Origin: an uncultured Negativicutes bacterium
Lineage (GTDB): Bacteria > Bacillota > Negativicutes > Acidaminococcales > Acidaminococcaceae
DNA: 10,348 bases
Assembly (NCBI GenBank): GCA_937926555.1
Contig: CALAZX010000088.1
Location: 1-10,348 of the forward strand
Direction: 5' to 3'
The notes below the pieces were generated by a model, which was given only the letters and a program-made list of their open reading frames with translations, had not been told where the DNA came from and searched no databases. This document shows, piece by piece, positions 1 to 6,971 of the stretch (positions within the stretch are counted from its first letter, which is position 1; each line of letters opens with the position of its first letter). A program made the position numbers and the translations under genes.

Positions 1-1
1 G

Positions 2-298
2 GGGACACCGGTGAACCTTTACGGCGCCGGCCGCAGGAAGGCGACGAAAAAGCAGGAGGCCTGCAGGAACTTCATCAACTGGATGCTCCACGACCCGGAG
101 GCCAGAAACGTCCTGCTGTCCCAGAAGTGCGGCTACCTGCCGGTGCTTCCCAGGGGCGAAAAGGGGAAGGCGGTGGACAGCGGCAAGCTGTGGACCAACA
201 CCTTCTACAAGGATGACGCGGCGTTGGACGGTCTGTCACAGACCTGGCTGTCGCAGATCCGGCTCACTCAAACAAATGCGGAGGAAGAAAGAAAATGA
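2..298 (+). CDS. 3' end of an extracellular solute-binding protein gene (ABC transporter), 5' truncated by the window
   Basis: The reading frame is open from the window edge, so this is only the C-terminal ~98 residues. A GTG at position 11 is probably internal, not a start. The visible part has the look of family-1 solute-binding protein C-termini: a lysine-rich stretch, then NFINWMLHDPEARNVL (a helix followed by the 'PEA' turn), then a CGYLPV segment. In this family that region closes the second lobe of the ligand-binding protein, which sits outside the membrane and delivers a sugar or similar substrate to an ABC permease. The ligand cannot be judged. The stop overlaps the rimO start as ATGA (295-298), so the two genes are probably cotranscribed and translationally coupled. 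That is an odd partnership for a transport protein. The call rests on a short C-terminal pattern only. Confidence 0.55.
   Translation, partial: GTPVNLYGAGRRKATKKQEACRNFINWMLHDPEARNVLLSQKCGYLPVLPRGEKGKAVDSGKLWTNTFYKDDAALDGLSQTWLSQIRLTQTNAEEERK
280..287 (+). promoter_or_regulatory. Ribosome binding site of rimO
   Basis: GGAGGAAG lies 7 bases before the ATG at 295, inside the end of the upstream gene. It supports the ATG that overlaps the preceding stop codon. Confidence 0.8.
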
Positions 299-1668
299 AA
301 CTTGGTTTAATCAGTCTGGGATGTCCGAAGAATCTGGTGGATTCCGAGGTGATGCTGGGCATTATCGAAAAATACGACCTGACCATCACGGGTGATCCCG
401 CCGAAGCGGACATCATCATCGTCAACACCTGCGGCTTCATCGAGTCCGCCAAACAGGAGTCCATCGAGAGCATCCTGAAAATGGCGGAGTTCAAGAAAAG
501 CGGCTCCTGCCGGTATCTTATCGTCACCGGCTGCCTGGCACAGCGCTACGCCAAGGAGCTCTTCGACGACATGCCGGAAGTGGACGCCGTGGTGGGTGCC
601 GACGTGTACCGGAATATCGCCCGTGTCATCAGCCACGTGCTGGCCGGTGACCGGGTGCTCCACCTGAAGGACGGCGACCTGCCGGAGACGGCGGAGGAGA
701 AGGAGAAATCCCTGCTCATGCCGGCCCAGGCGGATCCCCGCATGCTGACCACCCCTTCCTACACCGCCTACCTGAAAATCGCGGAGGGCTGCGACAACTG
801 CTGCTCCTACTGCGCCATCCCCCTGATCCGGGGACGCTATGTGAGCAAGCCCTACGAGCAGGTGATGGCCGAGGCCCGGGACCTGGTTGCCCGGGGCGTG
901 AAGGAGCTGGTGGTGGTGGCTCAGGACACCACCCGGTATGGCGAGGAGAAGTACGGCAAGCTGCGGCTGGCGGAACTGCTCCATGACCTGAACGCGCTGG
1001 AGGGTCTCCACTGGATCCGGGTGCTGTACTGCTATCCCAACAACTTCACCGACGAGCTGATTGAGGCTTTCGCAACGCTGCCGAAAGTCTGCAAGTACGT
1101 GGACCTGCCGCTGCAGCATGCCAGCGACCGGCTGCTGGCGGCCATGAACCGCCACGACCGCATGGACCACACCGAGGAGCTCCTGGCCAAGCTGCGGAAA
1201 CGCATCCCCGAGATCGTCATCCGCACCACCTTCATCGTGGGCTTCCCCGGGGAGACCGAGGAGGACTTCGGCATCCTGAAGGATTTCGTGGAGAGACAGC
1301 GCTTCGAGAACGCCGGCGTGTTCACCTACTCCCGTGAGGAGAACACCGCAGCCGCCCGGATGGAGGACCAGATCCCCGAAGAGGTGAAGGAGCGCCGCTA
1401 TGACGAGCTCATGGCGCTCCAGGCAGGCATCTCCGAAGAGGTGCACCGGTCCGAGGAGGGTAAGATCCGCGAGGTGCTGGTGGAAGGCTATGACGGGGGC
1501 GAGCCGGACCTGGCTGTGGGCCGGTCCTACCGCGAGTCCCCGGACATCGACGGAAGCGTCTTCATCGAGAACGCTCCCGGCCTGGAACCCGGCGATTTCG
1601 TGAAAGTCCGCATCGACCAGGGCTTCGCCTACGAAGTGGTGGGCAACCTGGTGACGGAGGACGAGTAA
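295..1668 (+). CDS. rimO: Ribosomal protein S12 methylthiotransferase RimO
   Basis: This is a 457-residue radical-SAM enzyme that adds a beta-methylthio group to the conserved aspartate of ribosomal protein S12, using S-adenosylmethionine and two iron-sulfur clusters. The N-terminal methylthiotransferase domain has all three cluster cysteines: C10 (in ISLGCPKNLVDSE), C46 (in NTCGFI) and C80 (in VTGCLAQR). The radical-SAM CxxxCxxC motif is C166, C170 and C173 (CDNCCSYC). Downstream are the VVAQDTTRYG and DLPLQHASD segments typical of the family, then a C-terminal TRAM RNA-binding-like domain from about residue 385. RimO is preferred over MiaB or MtaB because of the ISLGCPKNLVDSE start and the AQDTTRYG motif. 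Length is normal. The start is fixed by the SD at 280-287 and the ATGA overlap. Codon use is strongly GC-ending. Often pgsA follows rimO in Bacillota, but not here. Confidence 0.95.
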   Translation: MKLGLISLGCPKNLVDSEVMLGIIEKYDLTITGDPAEADIIIVNTCGFIESAKQESIESILKMAEFKKSGSCRYLIVTGCLAQRYAKELFDDMPEVDAVVGADVYRNIARVISHVLAGDRVLHLKDGDLPETAEEKEKSLLMPAQADPRMLTTPSYTAYLKIAEGCDNCCSYCAIPLIRGRYVSKPYEQVMAEARDLVARGVKELVVVAQDTTRYGEEKYGKLRLAELLHDLNALEGLHWIRVLYCYPNNFTDELIEAFATLPKVCKYVDLPLQHASDRLLAAMNRHDRMDHTEELLAKLRKRIPEIVIRTTFIVGFPGETEEDFGILKDFVERQRFENAGVFTYSREENTAAARMEDQIPEEVKERRYDELMALQAGISEEVHRSEEGKIREVLVEGYDGGEPDLAVGRSYRESPDIDGSVFIENAPGLEPGDFVKVRIDQGFAYEVVGNLVTEDE

Positions 1669-1822
1669 GAGAAGTAAAAAAAGGGAGGAAGCAAGAGCCT
1701 CCTCCTGAGAACGGGACCGGAAGGGGATGTCCCCAGAGGTCCCGGACGGACGATGGAAACCTGTCCCTTTTCTCCGCTAGCGGCGGGAAGGGGCAGGGGA
1801 CAATCTGAGAAACTGCACTTGT

Positions 1823-1834
1823 GAACGGCTGTTC
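1823..1834. promoter_or_regulatory. Candidate LexA (SOS) operator upstream of cinA
   Basis: GAACGGCTGTTC is an exact match to the GAAC-N4-GTTC core of the Bacillus-type LexA box, with the flanking G of the CGAAC-N4-GTTCG consensus on the right side. It is followed by a further GAAC half-site (1839-1842), giving GAAC-N4-GTTC-N4-GAAC. It lies 76 bases before the cinA ATG. I could not identify a convincing -35/-10 pair around it: TAGAAC at 1837-1842 is only a 4/6 candidate -10. The lexA gene in this window encodes a Bacillus-like HTH, so the operator type fits. Binding is inferred. Confidence 0.5.
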
Positions 1835-1900
1835 GGTAGAACGGCGTTGCGGGAGGGAAGGCGGATGTGCCGCCGCTCTCCAAGAAAATGGAAGGCAGGT

Positions 1901-1905
1901 GGAGG
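1901..1905 (+). promoter_or_regulatory. Ribosome binding site deciding the cinA start
   Basis: GGAGG lies 5 bases before ATG 1911. The frame stays open further upstream to a GTG at 1821, but that codon has no comparable SD and would add 30 non-CinA residues, so 1911 is chosen. Confidence 0.8.
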
Positions 1906-1910
1906 GCAGG

Positions 1911-3197
1911 ATGAGAGTAGAAGTCATCACAACCGGAACGGAGCTTCTCCTGGGGGAGATACTGAACACCAATTTCACGTATCTGACCCGGGAGCTGAAC
2001 CAGCGCGGTTTCGACGTGCTGTACCAGACCACGGTGGGAGACAATCCCGGCCGTATCAGAGAGGCGCTGGGCATCGCGGCGGAACGGGCCGATATCGTCA
2101 TCACCACAGGGGGGCTGGGGCCTACCCGGGGCGATATCACCAAAGAATGCGTGGCGGAGTTCTGCGGCCTGGACAGTTATCTGGACCTGGGGGTCTGGAA
2201 GCATATCAACGATGTGCTGTCCCGCAAGAATCTCTGCATGGTCAGCCACAACGAGAAGCAGGCCATGGTGCCCAACGGGGCACTGATTCTGGAGAATGAG
2301 GAAGGAACGGCTCCCGGCTTGGTACTGGAGCATTCCGGCACTGTTTTCATCCTGCTCCCCGGCCCGCCCTTTGAATTGCAGCATGTGTGTGAACAGCAGC
2401 TTTTTCCCTATCTCGAGAGAAAGTATGACAGATTAGGTGTGATCAAGTCCCATACGCTGAAAGCGAGAGGACTGGGGGAAAGCAGGGCGGCCGCGATACT
2501 GGACGACCTGATAGTGAACCAGACAAACCCCACTATCGCGCTGTACGCACGGAATGGCGAACTGCTGATACGCATCACCGCGAAAGCGCCCTCAGTGGCG
2601 GACGCGGATGCGCTGATCGGCGAATACCGGTACAGAGTAGAAGCTCTGATCGGGGAGTATGTATATGGATATGATGACGATACCCTGGCGGAGAAGCTGG
2701 GGGAGGAACTGAGAGCGCGGAAAATGACCATCGCATTCGCGGAATCCTGCACCGGCGGGCTGACAACGAGCCTGATGACCGATGTGGCGGGAAGCTCCGA
2801 ATATGCGAAGGGATCCGTGGTCTCCTATACAAACGTCATCAAGAACAAGGTTATCAACGTCAGTAAGACGAATTTGGATAGAAAAGGGGCTGTCAGCCCG
2901 GAGGTCGCCTGCGAGATGGCGACAGGAGTCCGGGACCTGATAGAATCCGACATAGCTGTGAGTATCACCGGTCTTGCGGGACCGGGTGGCGGTACAAGGA
3001 CGAAGCCCGTGGGGCTGGTCTATATGGCTGTTGCAGACAGCGAGGGGGTCATCTGCCGGAAGTTCAACTTCGGCGGGGCCCGTACCCGTATCAAATTTGA
3101 CGCTGCGCTGGCAGCAATCGGTCTGGCATATGACAGACTGAAGGGTAACCTGGTAACGGAGGAGAAAATAAATGACAAAAACACAGACACAGACTGA
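1911..3197 (+). CDS. cinA: CinA family protein (MoCF-like domain plus CinA C-terminal amidohydrolase domain)
   Basis: The product has 428 residues and starts MRVEVITTGTELLLGEILNTN, the canonical CinA start. The N-terminal MoCF-like half (about 1-170) has the TGTELLLGEI and TTGGLGPT motifs. In characterised CinA proteins this half hydrolyses ADP-ribose and related dinucleotides. The C-terminal half (about 265-415) has AESCTGGL, VVSYTN, GAVSPEVA and TGLAGPGGG. This is the PncC/CinA domain, which in active members deamidates nicotinamide mononucleotide in pyridine-nucleotide salvage. cinA is often next to recA and competence- or SOS-regulated. Here recA is absent, but a LexA-type box lies upstream. 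The last ~26 bases overlap the downstream helicase gene, so the tail after RLKGNLVTE is overprinted on that gene's SD and start. The gene uses more AGA, AGG and ATA codons than its neighbours, especially after about 2400. Confidence 0.93.
   Translation: MRVEVITTGTELLLGEILNTNFTYLTRELNQRGFDVLYQTTVGDNPGRIREALGIAAERADIVITTGGLGPTRGDITKECVAEFCGLDSYLDLGVWKHINDVLSRKNLCMVSHNEKQAMVPNGALILENEEGTAPGLVLEHSGTVFILLPGPPFELQHVCEQQLFPYLERKYDRLGVIKSHTLKARGLGESRAAAILDDLIVNQTNPTIALYARNGELLIRITAKAPSVADADALIGEYRYRVEALIGEYVYGYDDDTLAEKLGEELRARKMTIAFAESCTGGLTTSLMTDVAGSSEYAKGSVVSYTNVIKNKVINVSKTNLDRKGAVSPEVACEMATGVRDLIESDIAVSITGLAGPGGGTRTKPVGLVYMAVADSEGVICRKFNFGGARTRIKFDAALAAIGLAYDRLKGNLVTEEKINDKNTDTD
3158..3164 (+). 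promoter_or_regulatory. Ribosome binding site of the DEAD-box helicase gene, inside cinA
   Basis: GGAGGAG lies 7 bases before ATG 3172, within the last codons of cinA. It supports coupled translation of the two genes. Confidence 0.8.
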
Positions 3198-4770
3198 TAC
3201 ATTCGGCAATTTGGTGCTGGATAAACGTATCGTGAACGCATTAAGAGACATGGGTTTCGAGGAACCCTCTCCCATTCAGGCACAGGCTATCCCCCTGGCG
3301 CTGGAAGGCAAGGACGTCATCGGCCAGGCACAGACCGGTACCGGCAAGACCGCCGCATTCGGCATCCCCATCGTGCAGGGCATTGAGGACCGCCGCCACA
3401 TCCAGGCGCTGGTGATGAGCCCCACCCGTGAGCTGGCCATCCAGGTTTCCGAGGAGATGAGCAAGATCGGCCGGACCAAACGGCTCCGCGTGCTGCCGGT
3501 ATACGGCGGCCAGCCTATCGAGCGCCAGATCCGCGGCCTGAAGAGCAAGGTGCAGATCGTCATCGGCACCCCGGGCCGTCTGCTGGACCATATCCGCCGC
3601 GGCACCATCAACCTGGAGCACGTGCGCTACCTGGTGCTGGACGAGGCCGACGAGATGCTGGACATGGGCTTCATCGACGACATGGAGGAGATCATCCGCA
3701 ATCTGCAGCCCGAGCGGCAGACCCTGCTGTTCTCCGCCACCATGCCCCGTCCCATCCTGAGCTTGACCAAACGCTATATGAGAGCGCCCCAGCTGGTCAC
3801 CGTCAGCAAGGAGGACATCACTGTCCCCCTGATCGACCAGTTCTATTTCGAGACCCGTGACAAGATCGAGGGTCTGTCCCGTCTGCTGGACGCAGGCATC
3901 GACGGCAAATGCATCATCTTCTGCCGCACCAAGAAGGGTGTGGACGCGCTGGTTGGATCCCGGGGTTCCCGGGGCTACCGGGCGGAAGGCCTCCACGGCG
4001 ACCTGAGCCAGAACCAGCGTGACCGCGTGATGCGCAAATTCAAGGAGGGCCGTCTGGACATCCTCATCGCCACCGACGTGGCCGCCCGCGGTCTGGACAT
4101 CGACAACGTGAACTACGTGGTGAACTACGACATTCCCCAGGATCCGGAGAGCTACGTGCACCGTATCGGCAGAACCGGCCGTGCCGGCAACACCGGTGTG
4201 GCCATGACCTTCATCCTGCACCGCGCGTTCCGTCAACTGAAAATCATCGAGCGCACCGCCAAGACCCGCATCATCCGCCGGGAGCTGCCCACCACCCTGG
4301 ACGTGCTGGAGCATCAGCGGGAGCAGATCATCTCCAAGATGCAGAGCATCCTCGAGATGGCCAACTACGACGACTATATGCCTATCGTAAGCTCCCTCAG
4401 CAAGGAGTATGATGTGGAGGATGTGGCCGCAGCCGCGCTGAAACTGATGCAGGAGGGAGACAAGGCCCTGGAGATCAGGAAGCCAGTGGAAAGCCCCATC
4501 AGCGACCTGAGCAACACCGGCGGCCGTCCGGGCATGGTCCGTTTCTTCCTGAACATCGGCCGGAGCCAGAAGGTCACCGTGCCGGAACTGGTGAAGACCA
4601 TCTCCCGTGAGGCCGAGATGCCCGCACGGGCCATCGGCCTGGTGAACATCTTCGACCGCTTCTCCTTCGTGGAGGTGCCGGAGCAGTTCGCCGAGCGCGT
4701 GCTGGTTGTGATGCGGAAAAACAAGATCCGCGGCTATCGTATCAATATCGAGCCTGCCCGTACCCGCTGA
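3172..4770 (+). CDS. DEAD-box ATP-dependent RNA helicase with DbpA-type RNA-binding domain
   Basis: This is a 532-residue RNA helicase of the CshA/DeaD/DbpA type, which remodels RNA (rRNA assembly, mRNA turnover) using ATP. Motifs in order: a Q motif around FEEPSPIQAQAIP; motif I AQTGTGKT with K59; Ia PTRELA; TPGR; motif II DEAD at 157-160; motif III SAT at 188-190; motif V ATDVAARGLDI; motif VI HRIGRTGRAG at 330-339. The C-terminus, from about 455 (GMVRFFLNIGRSQ onward), matches the DbpA C-terminal RNA-binding domain seen in YxiN/DbpA-like helicases that bind 23S rRNA. The segment between motifs IV and V contains GSRGSRG (262-268), where relatives usually have a leucine-containing helix. The gene starts inside the end of cinA, so the two are cotranscribed. 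Whether it is the CshA, DeaD or DbpA orthologue cannot be settled, so no symbol is given. Confidence 0.93.
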   Translation: MTKTQTQTDTFGNLVLDKRIVNALRDMGFEEPSPIQAQAIPLALEGKDVIGQAQTGTGKTAAFGIPIVQGIEDRRHIQALVMSPTRELAIQVSEEMSKIGRTKRLRVLPVYGGQPIERQIRGLKSKVQIVIGTPGRLLDHIRRGTINLEHVRYLVLDEADEMLDMGFIDDMEEIIRNLQPERQTLLFSATMPRPILSLTKRYMRAPQLVTVSKEDITVPLIDQFYFETRDKIEGLSRLLDAGIDGKCIIFCRTKKGVDALVGSRGSRGYRAEGLHGDLSQNQRDRVMRKFKEGRLDILIATDVAARGLDIDNVNYVVNYDIPQDPESYVHRIGRTGRAGNTGVAMTFILHRAFRQLKIIERTAKTRIIRRELPTTLDVLEHQREQIISKMQSILEMANYDDYMPIVSSLSKEYDVEDVAAAALKLMQEGDKALEIRKPVESPISDLSNTGGRPGMVRFFLNIGRSQKVTVPELVKTISREAEMPARAIGLVNIFDRFSFVEVPEQFAERVLVVMRKNKIRGYRINIEPARTR

Positions 4771-4974
4771 GGGGAAGGGACGGCTCAGCCGGACTGAGTT
4801 CCGAGAGAGCGGGTTCCACTGCGAAGGGGGGCCCGCTCTCCCTTGCGAAAAGGGGGAAAAGGACCGCCGTGACGGTGCCGGGAAAACGGACCGGAAAGAG
4901 GGCGGCACTTCCCTGAAAAGAGGGAGGAACGGACGGCGGATAAATTCTTGGATAAGTGAGAGAAGGAGGATATC
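4771..4974. other. Helicase–hflX spacer with hairpin
   Basis: These 204 bases have no gene. A clear hairpin pairs GAGAGCGGG (4805-4813) with CCCGCTCTC (4832-4840), extendable inward by TTCC/GGGG pairs. A run of purines follows it, not T, so it is not a typical intrinsic terminator and readthrough into hflX is possible. A second small hairpin, TCCCT/AGGGA (4910-4914 with 4921-4925), sits in a copy of the dispersed A-rich motif (GAAAAGAGGGAGGAA, 4915-4929). I see no convincing promoter. Confidence 0.6.
4963..4970 (+). promoter_or_regulatory. Ribosome binding site of hflX
   Basis: AAGGAGGA ends 4 bases before ATG 4975. This strong SD confirms that the long N-terminal extension of HflX is really translated. 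Confidence 0.85.
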
Positions 4975-6795
4975 ATGAACGAAATCCTCGGTAATACACA
5001 GGGGCTCAAGACAACCGTGATCCAGGAGCTGAAGAAGCTCTACGACTACAAGGTGCCCGCCTGGCAGATCATCTCTCCCGAACTGCGCACCGCCATGGCG
5101 GCGATCACCGCCGCGGTGAACCGGGAGATCAACGTGTATCTGGACAGGAAGGGGTCGGTCCGCAGTGTGGCGGTAGGCGACAGCAACACCGTCAGCCTGC
5201 CGGTGCTGGAGGGACGGAGAGGGCCGGGACGGCTCAGCGGCATCCGCTGCATCCATACCCATCCCGGCGGCAATTCCGCCCTCAGCGGTATCGACTATTC
5301 GGCCTTGCGCAACAACAAATACGACCTGATGGCGGCCATCGGCGTCAACGACGCCAAGCCGGAGGACTCCCCGGTGAGCTTCGCCATCATCACCGGCTGT
5401 GACGAGTACGGCCAGTATGTGGTGGAGGAGTACGGCCCCTTCCCGCCGAAAGTGGCGGAGGAGCTGTTCCTGCCCAACCTGCTGCACCTGGCGGAGAAAC
5501 TGCTGGCCCAGCAGGAGGACGACCACGACCGTATCGCCGACCGTCCCGAGCGGGCGGCGCTGATCAGCCTGGAGTTCGGCAAGCAGGAGGGACTCTGGTC
5601 CGCGGAGGACTCCCTGGAGGAGCTGAAGCAGCTGGCGGAGACCGCCGGCGCGGAAGTGGTGGCCAAGTTCCAGCAGAAACGGCCCAAACCGGACCCCGGC
5701 TTCTTCATCGGCAGGGGCAAGGTCCGTGACCTGGCACTGTTCGCCCAGCAGGAGGACATCGACATCTGCATTTTCGATGACGAGCTGTCCCCGGCCCAGC
5801 AGCGGAACCTGGAGCAGGCTATCGGCGTGAAGGTGCTGGACCGCACGGCGCTGATCCTGGACATCTTCGCCCAAAGGGCCCAGACCCGGGAGGGCAAACT
5901 CCAGGTTGAGCTGGCCCAGCTGCAGTACACACTGCCCCGCATCATGGGACAGGGCCTGGCCCTCTCCCGTCTGGGCGGCGGCATAGGCACCCGCGGCCCC
6001 GGCGAGACCAAGCTGGAGACGGACCGCCGTGTGATCCGCGACCGGATCGCCTACATCAAGAGCTGCATCGGCAAGGTGCAGAGCGTCCGTGAGCTCCACC
6101 GCCACCAGCGGAACCGGAGCAACGTGCCCATCGTCAGCCTGGTGGGGTACACCAACGCGGGGAAATCCACCCTGCTGAACACCCTGACCCACGCGGACGT
6201 CTACGCACAGGACCAGCTGTTCGCCACGCTGGATCCCACCACCCGGCAGCTGGACCTGCCGGACAAGCGCCAGGCCATCCTGACGGACACCGTCGGTTTC
6301 ATCCAGCGGCTGCCCCATCAGCTGATCGCGGCGTTCAAATCCACCCTGGAGGAGACCCTGGAGGCGGACCTGCTGCTCCATGTCATTGACGTGAGCCATC
6401 CGCTGTACAAGGAGCAGTGCCAGGCGGTGTACAAGGTGCTGGAGGAAGTGGGGGCGAAAGACCGTCCCATCATCAGCGTCTACAACAAGATCGACATGCT
6501 GCCGGAGGGAAGCGCTCTGGCGGAGCAGCTGGCCCTGCAGCCGGACACCGTGTGCATCTCGGCGAAAGAGGGCATTGGACTGGACGCATTGCTGCAGATG
6601 GTGGCCGGGCATCTGGAGATGAAGTCCATGGACCTGGAGCTGCTGTTCCCCTATACGGACTCGGCCTCCGCCGCGCGGATGCACGAGCTGGGGACCGTGC
6701 TGGAGCAGGACTACCGGGAGGACGGCGTCTACATGAAGGTCCGTCTGGATACAGAGGAGGCCAAGCGCTGGGAGAAGTACTGCATCACCGGCTGA
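4975..6795 (+). CDS. hflX: Ribosome-associated GTPase HflX, long form with N-terminal JAMM-like domain
   Basis: The protein has 606 residues, about 190 more than a typical HflX. The core (about 193-606) has the HflX N-domain (GFFIGRGKVRDL), the linker signature GTRGPGETKLETDRR, and a G domain with G1 GYTNAGKS (391-398), G2-region ATLDPTTR, G3 DTVG (438-441), G4 NKID (504-507) and G5 SAK (529-531). HflX binds the 50S subunit and splits stalled or vacant 70S ribosomes under stress. The N-terminal extension contains HTHPGGNSALSGID (94-107), an exact HxH-x7-S-x2-D JAMM/MPN+ signature (H94, H96, S104, D107), with a candidate upstream glutamate E51 in NREINVYLD. I recall similar long HflX proteins in clostridia, so the fusion is probably conserved. 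Its catalytic activity is inference. The start is secured by the SD at 4963-4970. It is followed by the ynbB-type gene, as in Bacillus. Confidence 0.95.
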   Translation: MNEILGNTQGLKTTVIQELKKLYDYKVPAWQIISPELRTAMAAITAAVNREINVYLDRKGSVRSVAVGDSNTVSLPVLEGRRGPGRLSGIRCIHTHPGGNSALSGIDYSALRNNKYDLMAAIGVNDAKPEDSPVSFAIITGCDEYGQYVVEEYGPFPPKVAEELFLPNLLHLAEKLLAQQEDDHDRIADRPERAALISLEFGKQEGLWSAEDSLEELKQLAETAGAEVVAKFQQKRPKPDPGFFIGRGKVRDLALFAQQEDIDICIFDDELSPAQQRNLEQAIGVKVLDRTALILDIFAQRAQTREGKLQVELAQLQYTLPRIMGQGLALSRLGGGIGTRGPGETKLETDRRVIRDRIAYIKSCIGKVQSVRELHRHQRNRSNVPIVSLVGYTNAGKSTLLNTLTHADVYAQDQLFATLDPTTRQLDLPDKRQAILTDTVGFIQRLPHQLIAAFKSTLEETLEADLLLHVIDVSHPLYKEQCQAVYKVLEEVGAKDRPIISVYNKIDMLPEGSALAEQLALQPDTVCISAKEGIGLDALLQMVAGHLEMKSMDLELLFPYTDSASAARMHELGTVLEQDYREDGVYMKVRLDTEEAKRWEKYCITG

Positions 6796-6850
6796 CCGGC
6801 GGTGCGGAGGACGCTTTTCCAGATGCGCCGGCGTTTTTCGGACCTGCCGA

Positions 6851-6887
6851 CTTTTTGCAACGCTCCCTCTTTTTGACGACGCTCCCT
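6851..6887 (+). repeat. Imperfect tandem repeat, two units of 18-19 bases
   Basis: CTTTTTGCAACGCTCCCT (6851-6868) is followed directly by CTTTTTGACGACGCTCCCT (6869-6887), and then by another T-run. The units differ by one substitution and one inserted base. No function is evident. Confidence 0.75.
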
Positions 6888-6935
6888 TTTTTCAAGGAAG
6901 CGGTCCTCCCCGAAAAAGGGGAGGAAGGGGATGGG

Positions 6936-6971
6936 ACCTCTCTCTTTTCCCGGAGAGAGGTTTATCTTTTC
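6936..6971 (+). terminator. Candidate intrinsic terminator after hflX
   Basis: ACCTCTCTC (6936-6944) pairs perfectly with GAGAGAGGT (6953-6961) around an 8-base loop, and is followed by the T-rich stretch TTATCTTTT. It lies about 140 bases after the hflX stop and just before the candidate promoter of the next gene. The T-run is interrupted, so efficiency is uncertain. Confidence 0.5.

Larger units (their letters stand above)
1669..1910. other. rimO–cinA spacer with two G-rich hairpins
   Basis: No gene is visible in these 242 bases. They begin with an A-tract motif, AAAAAAAGGGAGGAAG (1676-1691), which recurs in other spacers. Two hairpins follow. In the first, CGGGACC (1712-1718) pairs with GGTCCCG (1738-1744) around an inner GGGG/CCCC stem. 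The second pairs 1765-1777 with 1780-1793, centred on CCGCTAGCGG and with one bulged C. TGTCCC (1762-1767) and GGGACA (1797-1802) form an alternative outer pairing. Neither hairpin is followed by a T-run, so neither is a standard intrinsic terminator. A LexA-type operator lies at 1823-1834. Confidence 0.7.

Noticed and set aside
307..1446. 379-codon minus-strand frame opposite rimO
   Set aside because: It is an antisense shadow of rimO with H/V/G-rich composition and no motif.
1821..1910. 30-residue N-terminal extension of CinA from a GTG start
   Set aside because: It lacks an SD, overlaps the candidate LexA operator, and the family start MRVEVITTGTELL coincides with ATG 1911 behind a good SD.
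4805..4840. 9-bp hairpin after the helicase as an intrinsic terminator
   Set aside because: The stem is perfect, but the following bases are purine-rich with no T-run on either strand, so it is kept only as a hairpin in the spacer description.
3241..6684. A 1147-codon open frame on the minus strand opposite the helicase and hflX genes
   Set aside because: It is antisense to two well-identified genes, its translation is low-complexity (H/Q/V/D-rich) with no recognisable domain, and such frames arise where GC-ending codons make antisense stops rare. It also crosses the spacer without any sign of a start region.
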